Source: Calycina herbarum (lineage: Eukaryota; Ascomycota; Leotiomycetes; Helotiales; Pezizellaceae). Taken from it: a stretch of 64,000 bases of DNA. Under the pieces are notes generated by a model, which was not told the DNA's origin, searched no databases, and saw nothing but the letters and a program-made list of their open reading frames with translations. Below are positions 1 to 10,530 of this stretch, one piece after another. Within the stretch, counting starts at the first letter, position 1, and each line of letters starts with the position of its first letter. Location of the stretch: positions 124,001-188,000 of the forward strand of contig LLEY01000089.1 of assembly GCA_001414485.1 (NCBI GenBank), given 5' to 3'. The translations under genes were made by a program, and so were the position numbers.

Positions 1-3000
1 ATTACACCATCTACTGGAAACTTGCAATGCTGTGGCAGTAATCACCGACTCAAAGAATTCCAAAGCTGACACGAACAATGTCAAAAAGATTGATATGGTC
101 GAGGTCCTTCCCCAGTTCGCTGATGTCAGATATGCAGATCTTGATGCTGTCAAGTTCCAAGATTTCGGAGATATCTGGGAGAGACATACTTTCATTATCC
201 ACTCCTCGGGTTCAACTGGCATGCCAAAACCTATCATTCACACAAACAGGAGTATGATGTTGATTGCGAGGATGTACCGATTATTTCAAGAGTTTAGCGC
301 TGAGAACTGGTTTCTTCTTTTTCCATTGTATGTCTACCCATGCTTCTCAAGCACAAATGAATACTCACAGAAGTAGGTATCATATCGCGGGTATTTCCAT
401 TGCATTATCTGGTTTACCAAATGGCCAAATTCTCTCATTTCCACCATTAGCATGGCCACCATCAAGTTCTGGCATATTTGCTGCTTGGAAAACACTTTCT
501 TCAATGGGACACCCCGTGGACTTGACTCACTGTGCTCCCACATTAATCGAAAACATGTACGAATACATCACCGAAAACGGAGGCGACTTTTCTCCCTTGA
601 TATCTCTGAAACTTCTTCAACCCGGTGGAGCCGCTCTCTCAGAAGGCATAGTCACAGCACTAACAGCCAACGGAGTTAACGTCAAAACCACATATGGCAG
701 TACGGAAATCGGCCCTCCATTCCGCTCAATCCCACATACGAGGGATAACCCCAAATGCTACTCTTTCCGGAATTTGTACCCGGACAATCCTCTTCTGGAG
801 ATGCAGGAGGTGGCAGAAGGTTCTTATGAGTGTGTTGTTCATAAGGGATTTGAGCTGGCTGCGGAATTATGGCAAAGCACAAACGAGCCTTACCGGACCA
901 ATGATCTCTTTGTCCAAGACCCCCCTGGAAGTGGCTTCTTCGTTCTTATTGGTAGAAAGGATGATATTCTTGTGCACTCGAATGGAGAGAATACAAGTGC
1001 CGGCCCTCTCCAACTCGACATCCAAACTTCTTCCAAGTATATAAACACAGCTTTGGCACTGGGTCATTCGAAACCATGTGTCAGTCTTTTGGTGGAGTTG
1101 CACGAACAATACGACCCCGAGAGCGAGGATATCAGAGCTGAGGTTTGGAATGTAGTTCAATCTATCAACTCCAAATATCCAGGGCATTCTCAAATTATGA
1201 AATCTATGATCCGAGTGTTGCCAAAGGGGGAGAAGTTACCAGTCACACCAAAAGGAAACGTTAAGCGAAAAGAAGCCATGCAACTTTACGAAAAATACAT
1301 CGACCAATTCTACGTCGAAGACACTCCAGCGACCACCTCATCCGGATTTTCTCATGAAGCAGTAGGAGAATATATCCGCAACATCCTCGCATCTCTCTCC
1401 AACACCCCAATCACCGACATCCACAACTGGACAACCCTCTACGACCTAGGAATTGATTCCCGTCTCGCCCTCTCCCTCCGGGCCTCCCTTACTTCCCACT
1501 TCAGCCGTCCAATCTCCTTAAGCACAATTTTCGAAAACCCCTCCATCAGCAAACTAATGTCCTACTTCACCCATCCACTATCCCGTTCAAACTCCCCACT
1601 GCCCCCAGAACAGGTTTCCTCAATCGAAACAGTCCACCGCATAATCCAAAAACTAGAATCCGAATTCAAATCCTGGCCTCCCCGCTCAACTACCTCCTTC
1701 CCACCTATCAAAACAGAAACAATCCTCCTAACAGGATCCTCTGGCTCCCTAGGCACCGGTCTTTTGACAACTCTTTCTGCCTCGGAGCAAGTTGAGAAAA
1801 TCTATGCCATGGTTAGAGGCCCGAAGCATTTGGCTAAACTTAAGAAAGCGCTCGAAAGTCGAAAACTGGATTCGTCCATTCTTGACATTGAGAAAGGGGG
1901 GAAAATCGAGGTTGTAAACTTTAGTATGCAAGATCCACTGTTGGGATTAGATTTAGAGAAGTACTCTGAGTTGGCGAATAACGTTACGGTGGTGGTGCAG
2001 AATGCTTGGAAGATGGATTTCAATTTGGGAGTTGAGGAGTTTGAGGGGGATTGTTTGAGGAGTGAGTTCCCCTCTCCTTCGACGATTTGGTTTTTGGGAG
2101 ATGTGCTAATGAGAAATAGATACGATGTCCCTCCTGAGGTTTTGTCAAGCTGGTAGACCGAAACGGTTGGCTTTTACGAGTAGTATTAGTACTTGTATGG
2201 GAGCGGGACATACGGCTGCTACTGTACCCGAGACGCCTATCGGTGGTGATCCTACGGTTGCTCTTGGTACTGGGTATGCGCAGAGTAAATATATCGGTAA
2301 GTCCTCATTCGCCTACCCCATCCTGGAGATATGTCTAATAAAGAAATAGTGGAAAGAATAACCCAAACCGCAACCAAAACCCTAAATATCCCCATCCATC
2401 TCCTCCGCGTAGGACAACTCGCAGGATCAACCAAAACGGGATGTTGGAATGTAGATGAGATGTGGCCTGTAAGTTTCTCCCTTTCCTCTCTCGCAACCAA
2501 ACCCCCAAAAATGAGAAAGAAAGCTGATAGAACGAAAGATCATGTTCTCAACCGCACTCCATCCCTCCATAAACAGTATCCCCCTCTTCCCCACCAAAAA
2601 CGTAGATTGGATCCCAGTCGATATAGCAGCTGCTACAATTTCAAACATCCTCCTCGCCCCTACCCCATCTCCCTCCCCATCAACCTCTCTCTCTACATCT
2701 TCCTCTACCTCTACTTTACCACCCACCGACTCAACCGAAGCAGAGCAAAAAGCAACCTACACCCTCCACAACATAACAAACCCCCACCCAATCCCCTGGT
2801 CCACGCTCCTCACCCACCTAAACACCTCCACAGGGACCGTCCTCCCACAAGTCACCATGACAGAGTGGGTGAAGAAGTTGGCTTCGCTCGCGGATTCGCC
2901 TGTTGCGAATGAGATTCATGGGTTGAGGTTGCTGGGCTTTTTTGAGGATATGGCTTTGGTTGAGGATGGGGCCGCAGCTGCGATCGCACAGAATGGGGTG

Positions 3001-3192
3001 GTTGGAGGGAGTTGTAGTGGTGGACTTGGTGATGGGGAAAAGAAGAATGGGGAGGAGAAAGGTGATTTAATCTTTGAAACGCAAAAGACTAGAGAGATCA
3101 GTCGGAGTTTGAGGGAGTGTGGACCTTTTTGTGGGGAGTGGATGGAGGGGAATGTTGGGGTTTGGAGGGAGAGTGGGTTTCTTATGAAGTGA
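1..3192 (+). CDS. NRPS-like carboxylate reductase (A-T-R), 5' partial
   Basis: The frame is open at base 2, so the start lies outside the window; 986 residues are visible. Exons: <1-327, 377-2061, 2120-2296, 2350-2468, 2539-3192 (stop 3190-3192). The adenylation domain shows the A3 loop SSGSTGMPKP, TYGSTEIGP (A5), GRKDD (A8) and a TPKGNVKRKE lysine region (A10). The usual YxTGD of A7 reads YRTND here. A phosphopantetheine carrier follows with LGIDS, where the serine is the attachment site. The C-terminal thioester reductase has a Rossmann TGSSGSLGTG motif and, across two introns, the short-chain dehydrogenase pair YAQSK. By family knowledge it would activate a carboxylic acid, load it on the carrier and release it reductively as aldehyde or alcohol. 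The substrate is unknown. No partner biosynthetic gene lies downstream, where transposons begin. The A-T-R architecture resembles fungal aryl-acid reductases and Lys2-like enzymes; the A domain does not look like canonical Lys2. Confidence 0.88.
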
Positions 3193-3306
3193 GGAGGTAG
3201 TTGAGGATGAGTGGATGAGCAAAGAATGGATAAGGGGTTAGGCGAGGAGTTCAAGTGAATAGATGGGAGGTGAATGGATGAAGTAATGACGCAAGATGGA
3301 ATATGG
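3193..3306. other. 3' flank of the A-T-R gene
   Basis: GC-moderate flank between the stop codon and the first terminal inverted repeat. It is G-rich and carries no coding signal that I can see. Confidence 0.5.
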
Positions 3307-3628
3307 TAAGAGATTCGGAAGAAACTCTGCGAACGCCTACGCATCTACCCCACTATGACCCTACCAACAGTAATTCTATATATGCACATATTCTAGTATA
3401 TCGTAGGAAGTGTTCTTGATACTATTCTAATATAATCTGCTGCGTTTATGCCATGCTCTTATACTCTATTACAGATACTCTTCTACACGTGAGCCTAAGT
3501 CAATTATAGATTTAGAATCTTAAATATACCGTTACTTATAGATAACTCTATATCGTAGCACTATTCTTAAAAGCGAAGTTACAGAAGTGAAAGAGTTATA
3601 GTGAAGCTTTAATTACATCATATAGTTA

Positions 3629-3690
3629 ACGTGGTATACCAGGACCTCGTGATTATCAGGACCTCGTGAATTTTTTCCCTACCCTACTAC
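3629..3690 (+). repeat. Left terminal inverted repeat of the pogo-like element
   Basis: Near-perfect inverted match to 5430-5489. It contains a direct repeat of CAGGACCTCGTGA spaced about 17 bp apart, which could be a subterminal transposase-binding repeat (inference). Confidence 0.8.
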
Positions 3691-5429
3691 CTCTAACTTT
3701 AACACGCGTTTTCTCAACAACTACCTAATAGAATCTTAAACCTAAGAAGCTCGAATTATCCTAGCTATCGAAGCTATTTAATCATCTAAACGAATAAACC
3801 GTAGTAAAGCTGCGAAGCTATACAGAGTCCCTTATTCTACACTTACCGATAGAATAGCTGGTCGAACTACTCTTAGCGAACGCTAGCTAGCAAATCATAA
3901 AATAACTATAATAGAAGAGGAGGTGATTATTTAAAATATACTTGATCTAGATACGAGAGGATTTGTGCCCCGGCTAGGTAGTGTAGAAGATATAGCAAAT
4001 TATATACTCGAGTCGTATAGAGGATAACGCGTCGGAAAGAACTAGGTATAACGATTTATATAACGACGTCTAGAACTAAAGACGCGTTTTAATCGCGTTT
4101 ACGATTTCTAAAGGGCCTTGTACGAAGATCCTAAGCTAATTAGCGCGTGGTTTCGACTAGTAGAGAATATGCGAGCAAAATATAGGATCTAAGACTGCGA
4201 TTTCTATAACTTTAATAAGACTGGTTTTATAATAGGTGTTATCTACGCTAGAATGGTTGTTATACGCGCTAATCGACGTGGCAGAGGCAAGGCTATCTAG
4301 CTAGGCAATCGGGAATAGGCTATAGCAATTGTCTATATTAATAGAGAGGGTTCAAGCATCTCTCTATTCTTAGTAGTTTAAGGGAAAAATCACCTTACTA
4401 GTTGGTATACTAAGGGCGGTCTTCCTAATAACTAGGTTATTAAACCAACTAGTAATAGATAGACTAATAATAAGACGGGCTTAGAATAGCTAGAATACTT
4501 CGATAAGTATACTCGTGGTTATATAAAAGGGCTATATCGAATGTTAGTTCTAGATAGGCATAAGAGTTATAAATCGGCAGTATTCTAAGAGTATTGTAAG
4601 TTATATAACATTATTACTCTTTGCCTACCTCCTTATTTATCTCATCTAACCTAGCTACTCGACGTTAGGTGTTTTAGTATTCTTAAACATATATACGGGC
4701 GTTAAATCGAGACCTTTATTAAGGCTTATATAAACTATATTACTAAGGTCGAGTTCTTTCTTACGTTTTACATAGCCTATAACCAGTTAATAACAACCTA
4801 AAACGCTAAAGCTAGGTTCTATAGAGCTGGTCTAGTACCTCTAGAACCCTAGACTGTGATCTTAAAGCTTAATATTAAGTTACAGACTCTTATACCTACC
4901 GGACCCCCCTCTGCCGACGCCACCTCTTAGGTCTCCTAGACTCCTCGTAACTCTTCTAAAGCTCTTTCGTAATCAACTCTTGTTAAGGATCGTATTACTC
5001 GTTACTAAGGAAGCTCGCTAACACCTATTTTCTAGATAATTGCTTCGTTAGTAAAAGGTATAGAGCGATTAGCTTATAAGGTAACCCTCTTATTAGCCGA
5101 GGTCTGTACACTTCGAACAGTAAATAAAGCCCTTAGTAAACGCCGGAGGGCTAAAAATACCCGTGTCTAAGAAGGAGGTGCACTTACTATAGAGGATGTA
5201 TAGGACGGATTAGCCTAGAAGAATATAGAGGAGCAGGTTCGACGTAATAAGCGCTCTAGGGAGGGTAGAGAAGATGAAGGATAAACAACTCGGCAACGTT
5301 GTAGTACTTATAGAAAAACTGGTTATAATACGCGGACGTGTTAAGAAGTTATAGATACATCTAGTTCATTAGATTCCGAGTAGTTTTAATTAATTTAATA
5401 TATTATAGTAGTTTTATTATATTTTAAAG

Positions 5430-5489
5430 TGGTGGGGTAGGAAAAAATTCACAAGGTCCTGATAATCACGAGGTCCTGGTATACCACGT
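5430..5489 (-). repeat. Right terminal inverted repeat of the pogo-like element
   Basis: Inverted counterpart of 3629-3690 with only a few substitutions. The outer boundary is set by the adjacent TA. Confidence 0.8.
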
Positions 5490-5639
5490 TAGGGTAAAAC
5501 CCTAGCGTTATAGAGGGATGTTTTACTAAATTAGTGTATTTTTAACCGTTCGCGGAGTTTCTTCCGAATCTCTTATCTACAAGTAAGCAAGCAAGCTTCC
5601 AAATGCATGAGTTTTCTCTATAAAAAAAAAAGCGGAGAA

Positions 5640-5743
5640 AATGAGTAGAGTAGAGTAGAGTAATAGCCTTCTACTCTACTCTACTCTACTCTGAGTTACT
5701 CTAAGTAACGTTGAGTAATAAGTAATTTGTTGCTTACACTGCT
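5640..5743. repeat. Remnant of a (GAGTA)n-ended hAT-like element
   Basis: GAGTAGAGTAGAGTAGAG is followed about 20 bp later by its inverse CTCTACTCTACTCTACTC, and the remnant ends in CTTACACTG. The same inverted GAGTA blocks and a CTCACACTG end mark the complete element at 25220-25995, so this looks like a small truncated relative. No clear left terminus or target duplication is visible. Confidence 0.5.
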
Positions 5744-5944
5744 TAAAAACAATATTTCCAATATCTACTTATCCAACAGCCAATCACAGAGCTTCTTACT
5801 TCTCTCTTCTTTTTTCCAACTAGTGCCTAATAATTTCACTTAACCGCTAACTTCATCCTCAACCCTTGGATACCACCCCCAACTAACCCTTGATACCATC
5901 CTCAACCCTTACCCCCCCATCTCCCATTTACCCCCGTCTTCCAG

Positions 5945-5970
5945 GACCTAGACCTAGACCTAGACCTAGA
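5945..5970 (+). repeat. Hexanucleotide microsatellite, CCTAGA-type
   Basis: About four copies of the 6-bp unit. It differs from the telomeric CCCTAA unit, so I do not read it as an interstitial telomere repeat. Confidence 0.8.
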
Positions 5971-6038
5971 TACGGATAATATACCACGTGCACTCACTCA
6001 CTCCAAAGCAAGCAACCCAAAGATAAAAGTTGCAGACC

Positions 6039-6096
6039 CTTGAATCTTGAATCTTGAATCTCCTCACATTACCAATTACCAATTACCAATTACCAA
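6039..6096 (+). repeat. Two short tandem arrays (TTGAATC and ACCAATT units)
   Basis: Three copies of a 7-bp TTGAATC-type unit at 6040-6060, then four copies of a 7-bp ACCAATT unit at 6070-6096. Both are simple replication-slippage repeats in noncoding DNA. Confidence 0.8.
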
Positions 6097-6886
6097 TCCA
6101 CAACCAACCCCTAATATATATAAACTATATATAAAAATGCCATAATATAAACATCGGCAAACCTCACTTACCTGAAAAACCAACGACGGACGTTAAAATT
6201 TCACAAAGTCCAAAGAAAAACCATTCTACTAGTGAGAATACTTTTGAAGCCACCTGATTAATCAAATCACATCACATCGCTAGACATGTGGAAGGACGGT
6301 AGTCGGTTTGAGTCCCCTCTCTCTCAAAAATTTCCCATCAAAACTAGAAGATAATAATCACAAAGCAATTAATCAAGTGACTCCGGAGACACCATCCCCA
6401 GCGCCCAAGCCGCAGTATATTACAAATAAATAATTATACCCCGTCATCTCTGACTTATCATCAAACAAGACCCTTCTCACCCACCCCGTCTTTCCCCCAG
6501 TTCAGTTTCCCTCAAAAATGTGGTCATGAATGCCCATAATGTGTAACTTGCTCAGCAATGATGAAGAATAAAAAGGGCTGGAGATTCCTCATGTCATTAT
6601 TTGCCCATCATCCATCCCAATCCATCCACTAAATAGAACACCCAAAAAAAACCACTGGGCCAAACTGTGCCTCTCATCCAAGTAAACTCCCGTCCCGTAA
6701 TCCAGTCAAAAGCCTCAAGGGCCCTAAAAACGCCGTCTATGCAAATGAATCAAAACCATTACACGCCCGCCCCCCAGTTTCTCCATTTTTGCAATTTATT
6801 TCGGAGATATGCAAAAATGTACAATTTCAAGATCATCATATTCGTAAGGCCTCCAGCACCTCGTCGGAACTCTTTGTTTTTCATGC
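6097..6886. other. Noncoding stretch 3' of the RING gene
   Basis: Pyrimidine- and A-rich sequence with no supported gene. It should contain the 3' UTR of the minus-strand RING gene that ends at 6887. Confidence 0.5.
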
Positions 6887-8605
6887 TCATGAAGCTGGTG
6901 GAGACTGAGTTGCCGGAGCTGGACTAGGAGTAGCGTTTTGGGTTCTCGTCCTTATTCGGAAAGTATCCCTTAATTTACCTGTTAACTTAGCTCGTCGACT
7001 TTGCTGCTCTTCGGCATCTTCGACGGCTTCTCCCGCTGTTCTTGATTGCTCCCTTAATTGTCGGAGCGCGGCAATTCGCTCATCGGGTGGTGCGTGACGA
7101 AGTCTGTGAAGATCTAAAAATCGGGAACGACGACGATGTTGTGTTGCTGCGGCGTCATCGTTTGCCGCCTCGCCGGATGCTGTTGTAGCGTGGTCGCCCT
7201 CGAGTGGAGGGGGTAGTTCATCGTTGCCAGCGGCCGATCCTGCTGCGTCCGGGCGGAGATCGTGTCGACTATTTATAAATTAGCTCAACTACTTGAGGGA
7301 GGGAAATGAGAGAATTCTTACCATAATGGACAAGTACCGGAGACATTCAATAGCCATGGATCGATGCAAGCTGGGTGATACTTGTGGTGGCAGGGTAAGA
7401 CTCGAACATCCTCTCCTGTGGTGAAATCTTCGGTACAAATCGAACATCCCAAATCTCCTTCCGTGACAGAGGCGGCGGCTTCAGGTGTACTAGATTTTAC
7501 TGACTCGGTTTCGGCTGGTCCCATGCCAGATGTCACAGCGGCGACCGCGGTGGCTGAACTTGCTTCCGGGGATTTGGTAGTCTGGTTAGTAGTGGCGGTC
7601 GCTTGCTGGGAGTTGGTTTCGGTTGTTGGTTGGTGTGGAAGGTGATTTCCATCTTCTAGTTCCACCCTTCCTGGCTTTGCTGGCTCTGGGTCTCCAAATT
7701 TTACAATAGGCAATGTTTCCAACATAGCTCTTGCGAGACCCTTTGCTCTGCTTTGTCTCGGTCTTCCGGAATACCCGGTTCGGGGACCGTATCTCTCAGG
7801 GTGTCTGTGAGCACGTACAGCACCAGTTGCGATGATGATCAAGAAGAGCAATGTTATTATGCCAGTGATACTGTAGAGGATGCTCATGGCCACCGCAGTA
7901 GTTGGTGCCGGTCCACCCTCGTTATTTGTGCCTGTACCACTTGTGGAAGAGGTTGTATTGGCCCCAATGATGGCTTTCAGGATACTGGTAGAGGTTGGGT
8001 ACAAATCAATCGCACCCAGTATCTTTTGTGTATCCTCCAGGGTCGTCATGGTGTAGATGGAAGAGTAGCCAAAATCGCCCGTCAAGTTGCATGCATTGTT
8101 CAGAGTACTGTAGAGAACAATCCCCTTGGGACGACAATTCCCGGCTCTGGCCACGACGTTGCTCGCGCTTAGATTCGAATCGTTTGGATCGCAACTAATA
8201 AAAGCAATGTCGGTGGCATTAAAAGTGTCCGCATTCTGCGTGTCGGCCTTCTTGAGATTTCCGGAATAGCCAATCGCCTGGAATAAATCATGTTAGCTTT
8301 GCCGCTGTGCAAACCAACCACCCTACACCGAACGGAAGATATATAGAGCCCTCACGAACCCTTATTGACGTCTCACTCTGCCCTTTCCCTGCCTCGCTGG
8401 TGAGCGGTGCGATATTTAATGGGTTGGTAGCGGTGAATAGCGGTCCTCCGTCCAACCTCAGTGTAGTCATGGAATTTCGCTCGTCCGTGGGTAGGGAGGA
8501 ATTCGTCGATGCTACCGAGGCATCCTGCGCAAATGCCATCGTGGCCAAGAGCACCGCGATAGACATATATCTCGCCATGTTGCCTGCAACGGTCGACGTT
8601 GCCAT
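6887..8605 (-). CDS. Secreted-pathway transmembrane RING-H2 E3 ubiquitin ligase
   Basis: Three exons give 527 residues: 8605-8360, 8277-7322 and 7268-6887. The first intron uses a weak GTTCGT donor, but the downstream frame needs it. An N-terminal signal-like hydrophobic stretch (about residues 10-26) is followed by a lumenal region with Cys and N-glycosylation sites, as in protease-associated-domain ligases. One membrane helix follows (SILYSITGIITLLFLIIIAT). The cytosolic RING-H2 starts at CSICTEDF, continues HHKYHPACIDPWL, and is completed by CPLCRHDL across the last intron: its final cysteine codon is split by the splice, so exon 2 alone looks truncated. The tail is charged and Ser/Pro-rich. 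By family knowledge such PA-TM-RING proteins ubiquitinate membrane cargo in endosomal or vacuolar sorting. The target is unknown. A second in-frame Met ten codons in could also start the signal peptide. Confidence 0.85.
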
Positions 8606-8864
8606 GGTGGAGTTTGGTGGTAGATGAGCGAGGATCGGGGGAGGGAGTGGGGGAGGTGAACAGGTGGGATTGTTCTCGACTTGACGACCTGTTGTTCACA
8701 TATCCTTCAACTTGGACGGCAATGAAGGGGTTGGTGTTGGTGTTGGAAAGACTGGGAGAGAGACGGGTCTTGAGGCAGTCGAGATGGCTCAGAGTCAGTG
8801 GTGGTGAGTGAGTGGAGTGGATGAGTGTGAAACTCGAGTCTTTTCAAGATGGAGACAAAGGTTA

Positions 8865-8899
8865 AGTACAGGGAGTACAGGGAGTACAGGGAGTACAGC
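8865..8899 (+). repeat. 9-bp tandem repeat upstream of the RING gene
   Basis: Just under four copies of an AGTACAGGG unit, about 260 bp upstream of the RING-gene start codon. The last copy diverges. Confidence 0.85.
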
Positions 8900-9395
8900 G
8901 TCTGGATTACAGGGTGTGCACTGAGCAGAGGATGGAAGGACCGGAAGTTTAGTGGGCTTGGGCGGCTTGGGCTACCTGAGGAAGGCTGAGTTGCTAGCGC
9001 TGGTTGTTTTGGTGGCATTTGGAGCATTTGGTGGCTGACTAGGCCCCTCCCAGCCCACTTTTACTTACTAGCGTCAGCTGCTTCGGGTCCCACTAAGATT
9101 TCCGGCTCGGGTTCTTTGGCGTAGACTAAGCACTTAGCTAACCACCACGATTTTGACCCTGACAAACATTGGTTACGGTCCTCCGCTGCTCAACTCAATT
9201 CCAAGCCATCTCTACGGTGCACCAGTGACAAAAAGAGGCAATTCCAAGGCTTGCAAGCCTTGCAAATGAGGCTGCTCGTGCGCGGGAGAGTGCACCACCG
9301 CATACTCAGGAACCCTCAGAGCTCAGCAGCAGCCCAAAGAAGGTCAATGGCATACACAAGGCCTGAAAGTGCTACCCTCGACTACCGCATAGGGA

Positions 9396-9510
9396 CGTAC
9401 TATGCTACTTCGTCCCAGGCGAAACAGTCCATAGCGGGACCCAGCAAAGCAGGGTTTATTTAGGAGGCCCCGTTATGGACTGGGACGCCTGGGACGAAGT
9501 ATGCGTATAG
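9396..9510. repeat. Imperfect inverted repeat (hairpin), arms ~45 bp
   Basis: The left arm (9396-9440) contains TACTTCGTCCCAGGCG and CAGTCCATA. The right arm (9464-9510) contains TATGGACTG and CGCCTGGGACGAAGTA in inverted order, with a loop of about 25 bp. A few mismatches sit at matching positions. There is no coding frame and no other link to a known element. Confidence 0.75.
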
Positions 9511-10361
9511 AAGTAATGCCCCCTACACGTATTACTACATCAAATCGACACTTTGCATTGGGACCATGCCCAGCTGCAGATCCTGGGGAAGAGTTTCCAA
9601 ACATATGGCCACAGAACTTGACAGAAGGCATGAAAAATACCAGGGTTCTGTAGGGCTTACTGTTCCATCTCATCAGCGGACCACTACCAGCCGTGCCGTT
9701 CCCCCTCCACCTGCGATGAAGCAAGGTGGACATTCGCTATGGCCCCGTATTAGCCGTATTAAGCATCATCATCGTTCCTTGATCGCGTCTGAACGTCTGA
9801 ACACCTCAAAGCAACATGCAATGCCACGACTTCAAAATAGAAGCCTCGCAAAACTTCTGACGAACAACTGTCAACACCGCATATCTCGGCGCTGACAAGA
9901 CTATTAGCGAACGGGGATTGGGTGGGCAGAAACGCAACCACCAAACACTTCAAACAACTTCAAATTGTGACCAAACCCTTCATCCTCGACTTCTCCTTTG
10001 GGATTTGACGCAAGAGCAAGTTGCCTCGCTAAACTTCTGACTGCCACATCAGCTCTGGTTTGGGAAGCGGTTTCCTCTTGTCGCATCTTGGGTCGACCAC
10101 CAGAAAAACTCCGATGTGCGGCAGCGGTAGAAACGGACAGGGGGAGAATCGTTCTATTTGATATAAACATTCTCGGGTTGGTTCCAGTCCCCTTTTCCAC
10201 CAACCATTTCAAATTCTTACTCAGGTGCCGAGATCAACGCGCACCGAGCGAGACATCAAGCGATCTCTTATTCAGCATCATTTACAACTTTCAATACTCG
10301 ATGGTTCACATCGCTTTGCTTTCTACTCGCATAAGCCAGGGATTGGACACCGCACTTTTCA

Positions 10362-10530
10362 ATGATGCCGTTCACGTCTCGCCCTGTCCTCAAATCCATG
10401 CACATTTCCCGGCAGTTCTCTACCTCATCACGTGCTCCGCCCTCGGACTCAAACCATGGGGGATTTTTATTTGTACGAGGGGACTTGAGACCAGTCTCGA
10501 GCTCGTTTCTTTGGAATCAAAAAAGCTCTA
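10362..10530 (+). pseudogene. Possible orphan first exon with mitochondrial presequence
   Basis: The ATG opens a frame beginning MMPFTSRPVLKSMHISRQFS followed by TSSRA. This is basic, free of acidic residues and Ser/Arg-rich, typical of fungal mitochondrial targeting peptides. The frame continues open to 10907, but after about residue 55 it no longer looks coding, and no downstream exon can be recognised. It could be a relic or the first exon of a short unrecognised gene. Confidence 0.3.

Larger units (their letters stand above)
3629..5489 (+). mobile_element. Pogo/Fot1-like DNA transposon, RIP-degraded, nested
   Basis: Terminal inverted repeats of about 60 bp (3629-3690 and 5430-5489) start ACGTGGTATACC, are nearly perfect, and are flanked by TA at 3627-3628 and 5490-5491. 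The element is about 1.86 kb. The plus strand encodes a decayed DDE transposase. Recognisable blocks are YNFNKTGF near 4205 (the family has NFDETGF), VLDRHKSYKS near 4550 and LPPYLSHL near 4625, followed by a degenerate LDV block. Many stops are TAG or TAA where Gln codons would fit, and the element is very AT- and TpA-rich, as expected after RIP. No intact reading frame remains, so it cannot be autonomous. Family assignment rests on the DDE motif layout and the TA target site. Confidence 0.85.
3309..5573. mobile_element. Short TIR element (MITE-like, ~0.4 kb) split by a nested transposon
   Basis: The two ends carry matching inverted repeats of about 27 bp (3309-3334 and 5549-5573) that differ at one position near the inner end. 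Each is flanked by TA (3307-3308 and 5574-5575), the target duplication of Tc1/mariner-type elements. With the nested element at 3629-5489 removed, about 400 bp of AT-rich sequence without coding capacity remains, the size of a MITE. The repeat begins AGAGATTCGG. Confidence 0.72.

Noticed and set aside
5945..5970. Possible interstitial telomere repeat
   Set aside because: The unit is CCTAGA, not CCCTAA, and there are only about four copies.
1..8605. A secondary-metabolite cluster around the A-T-R enzyme
   Set aside because: No other biosynthetic, transport or regulator gene is present on the right side. The left side is outside the window.
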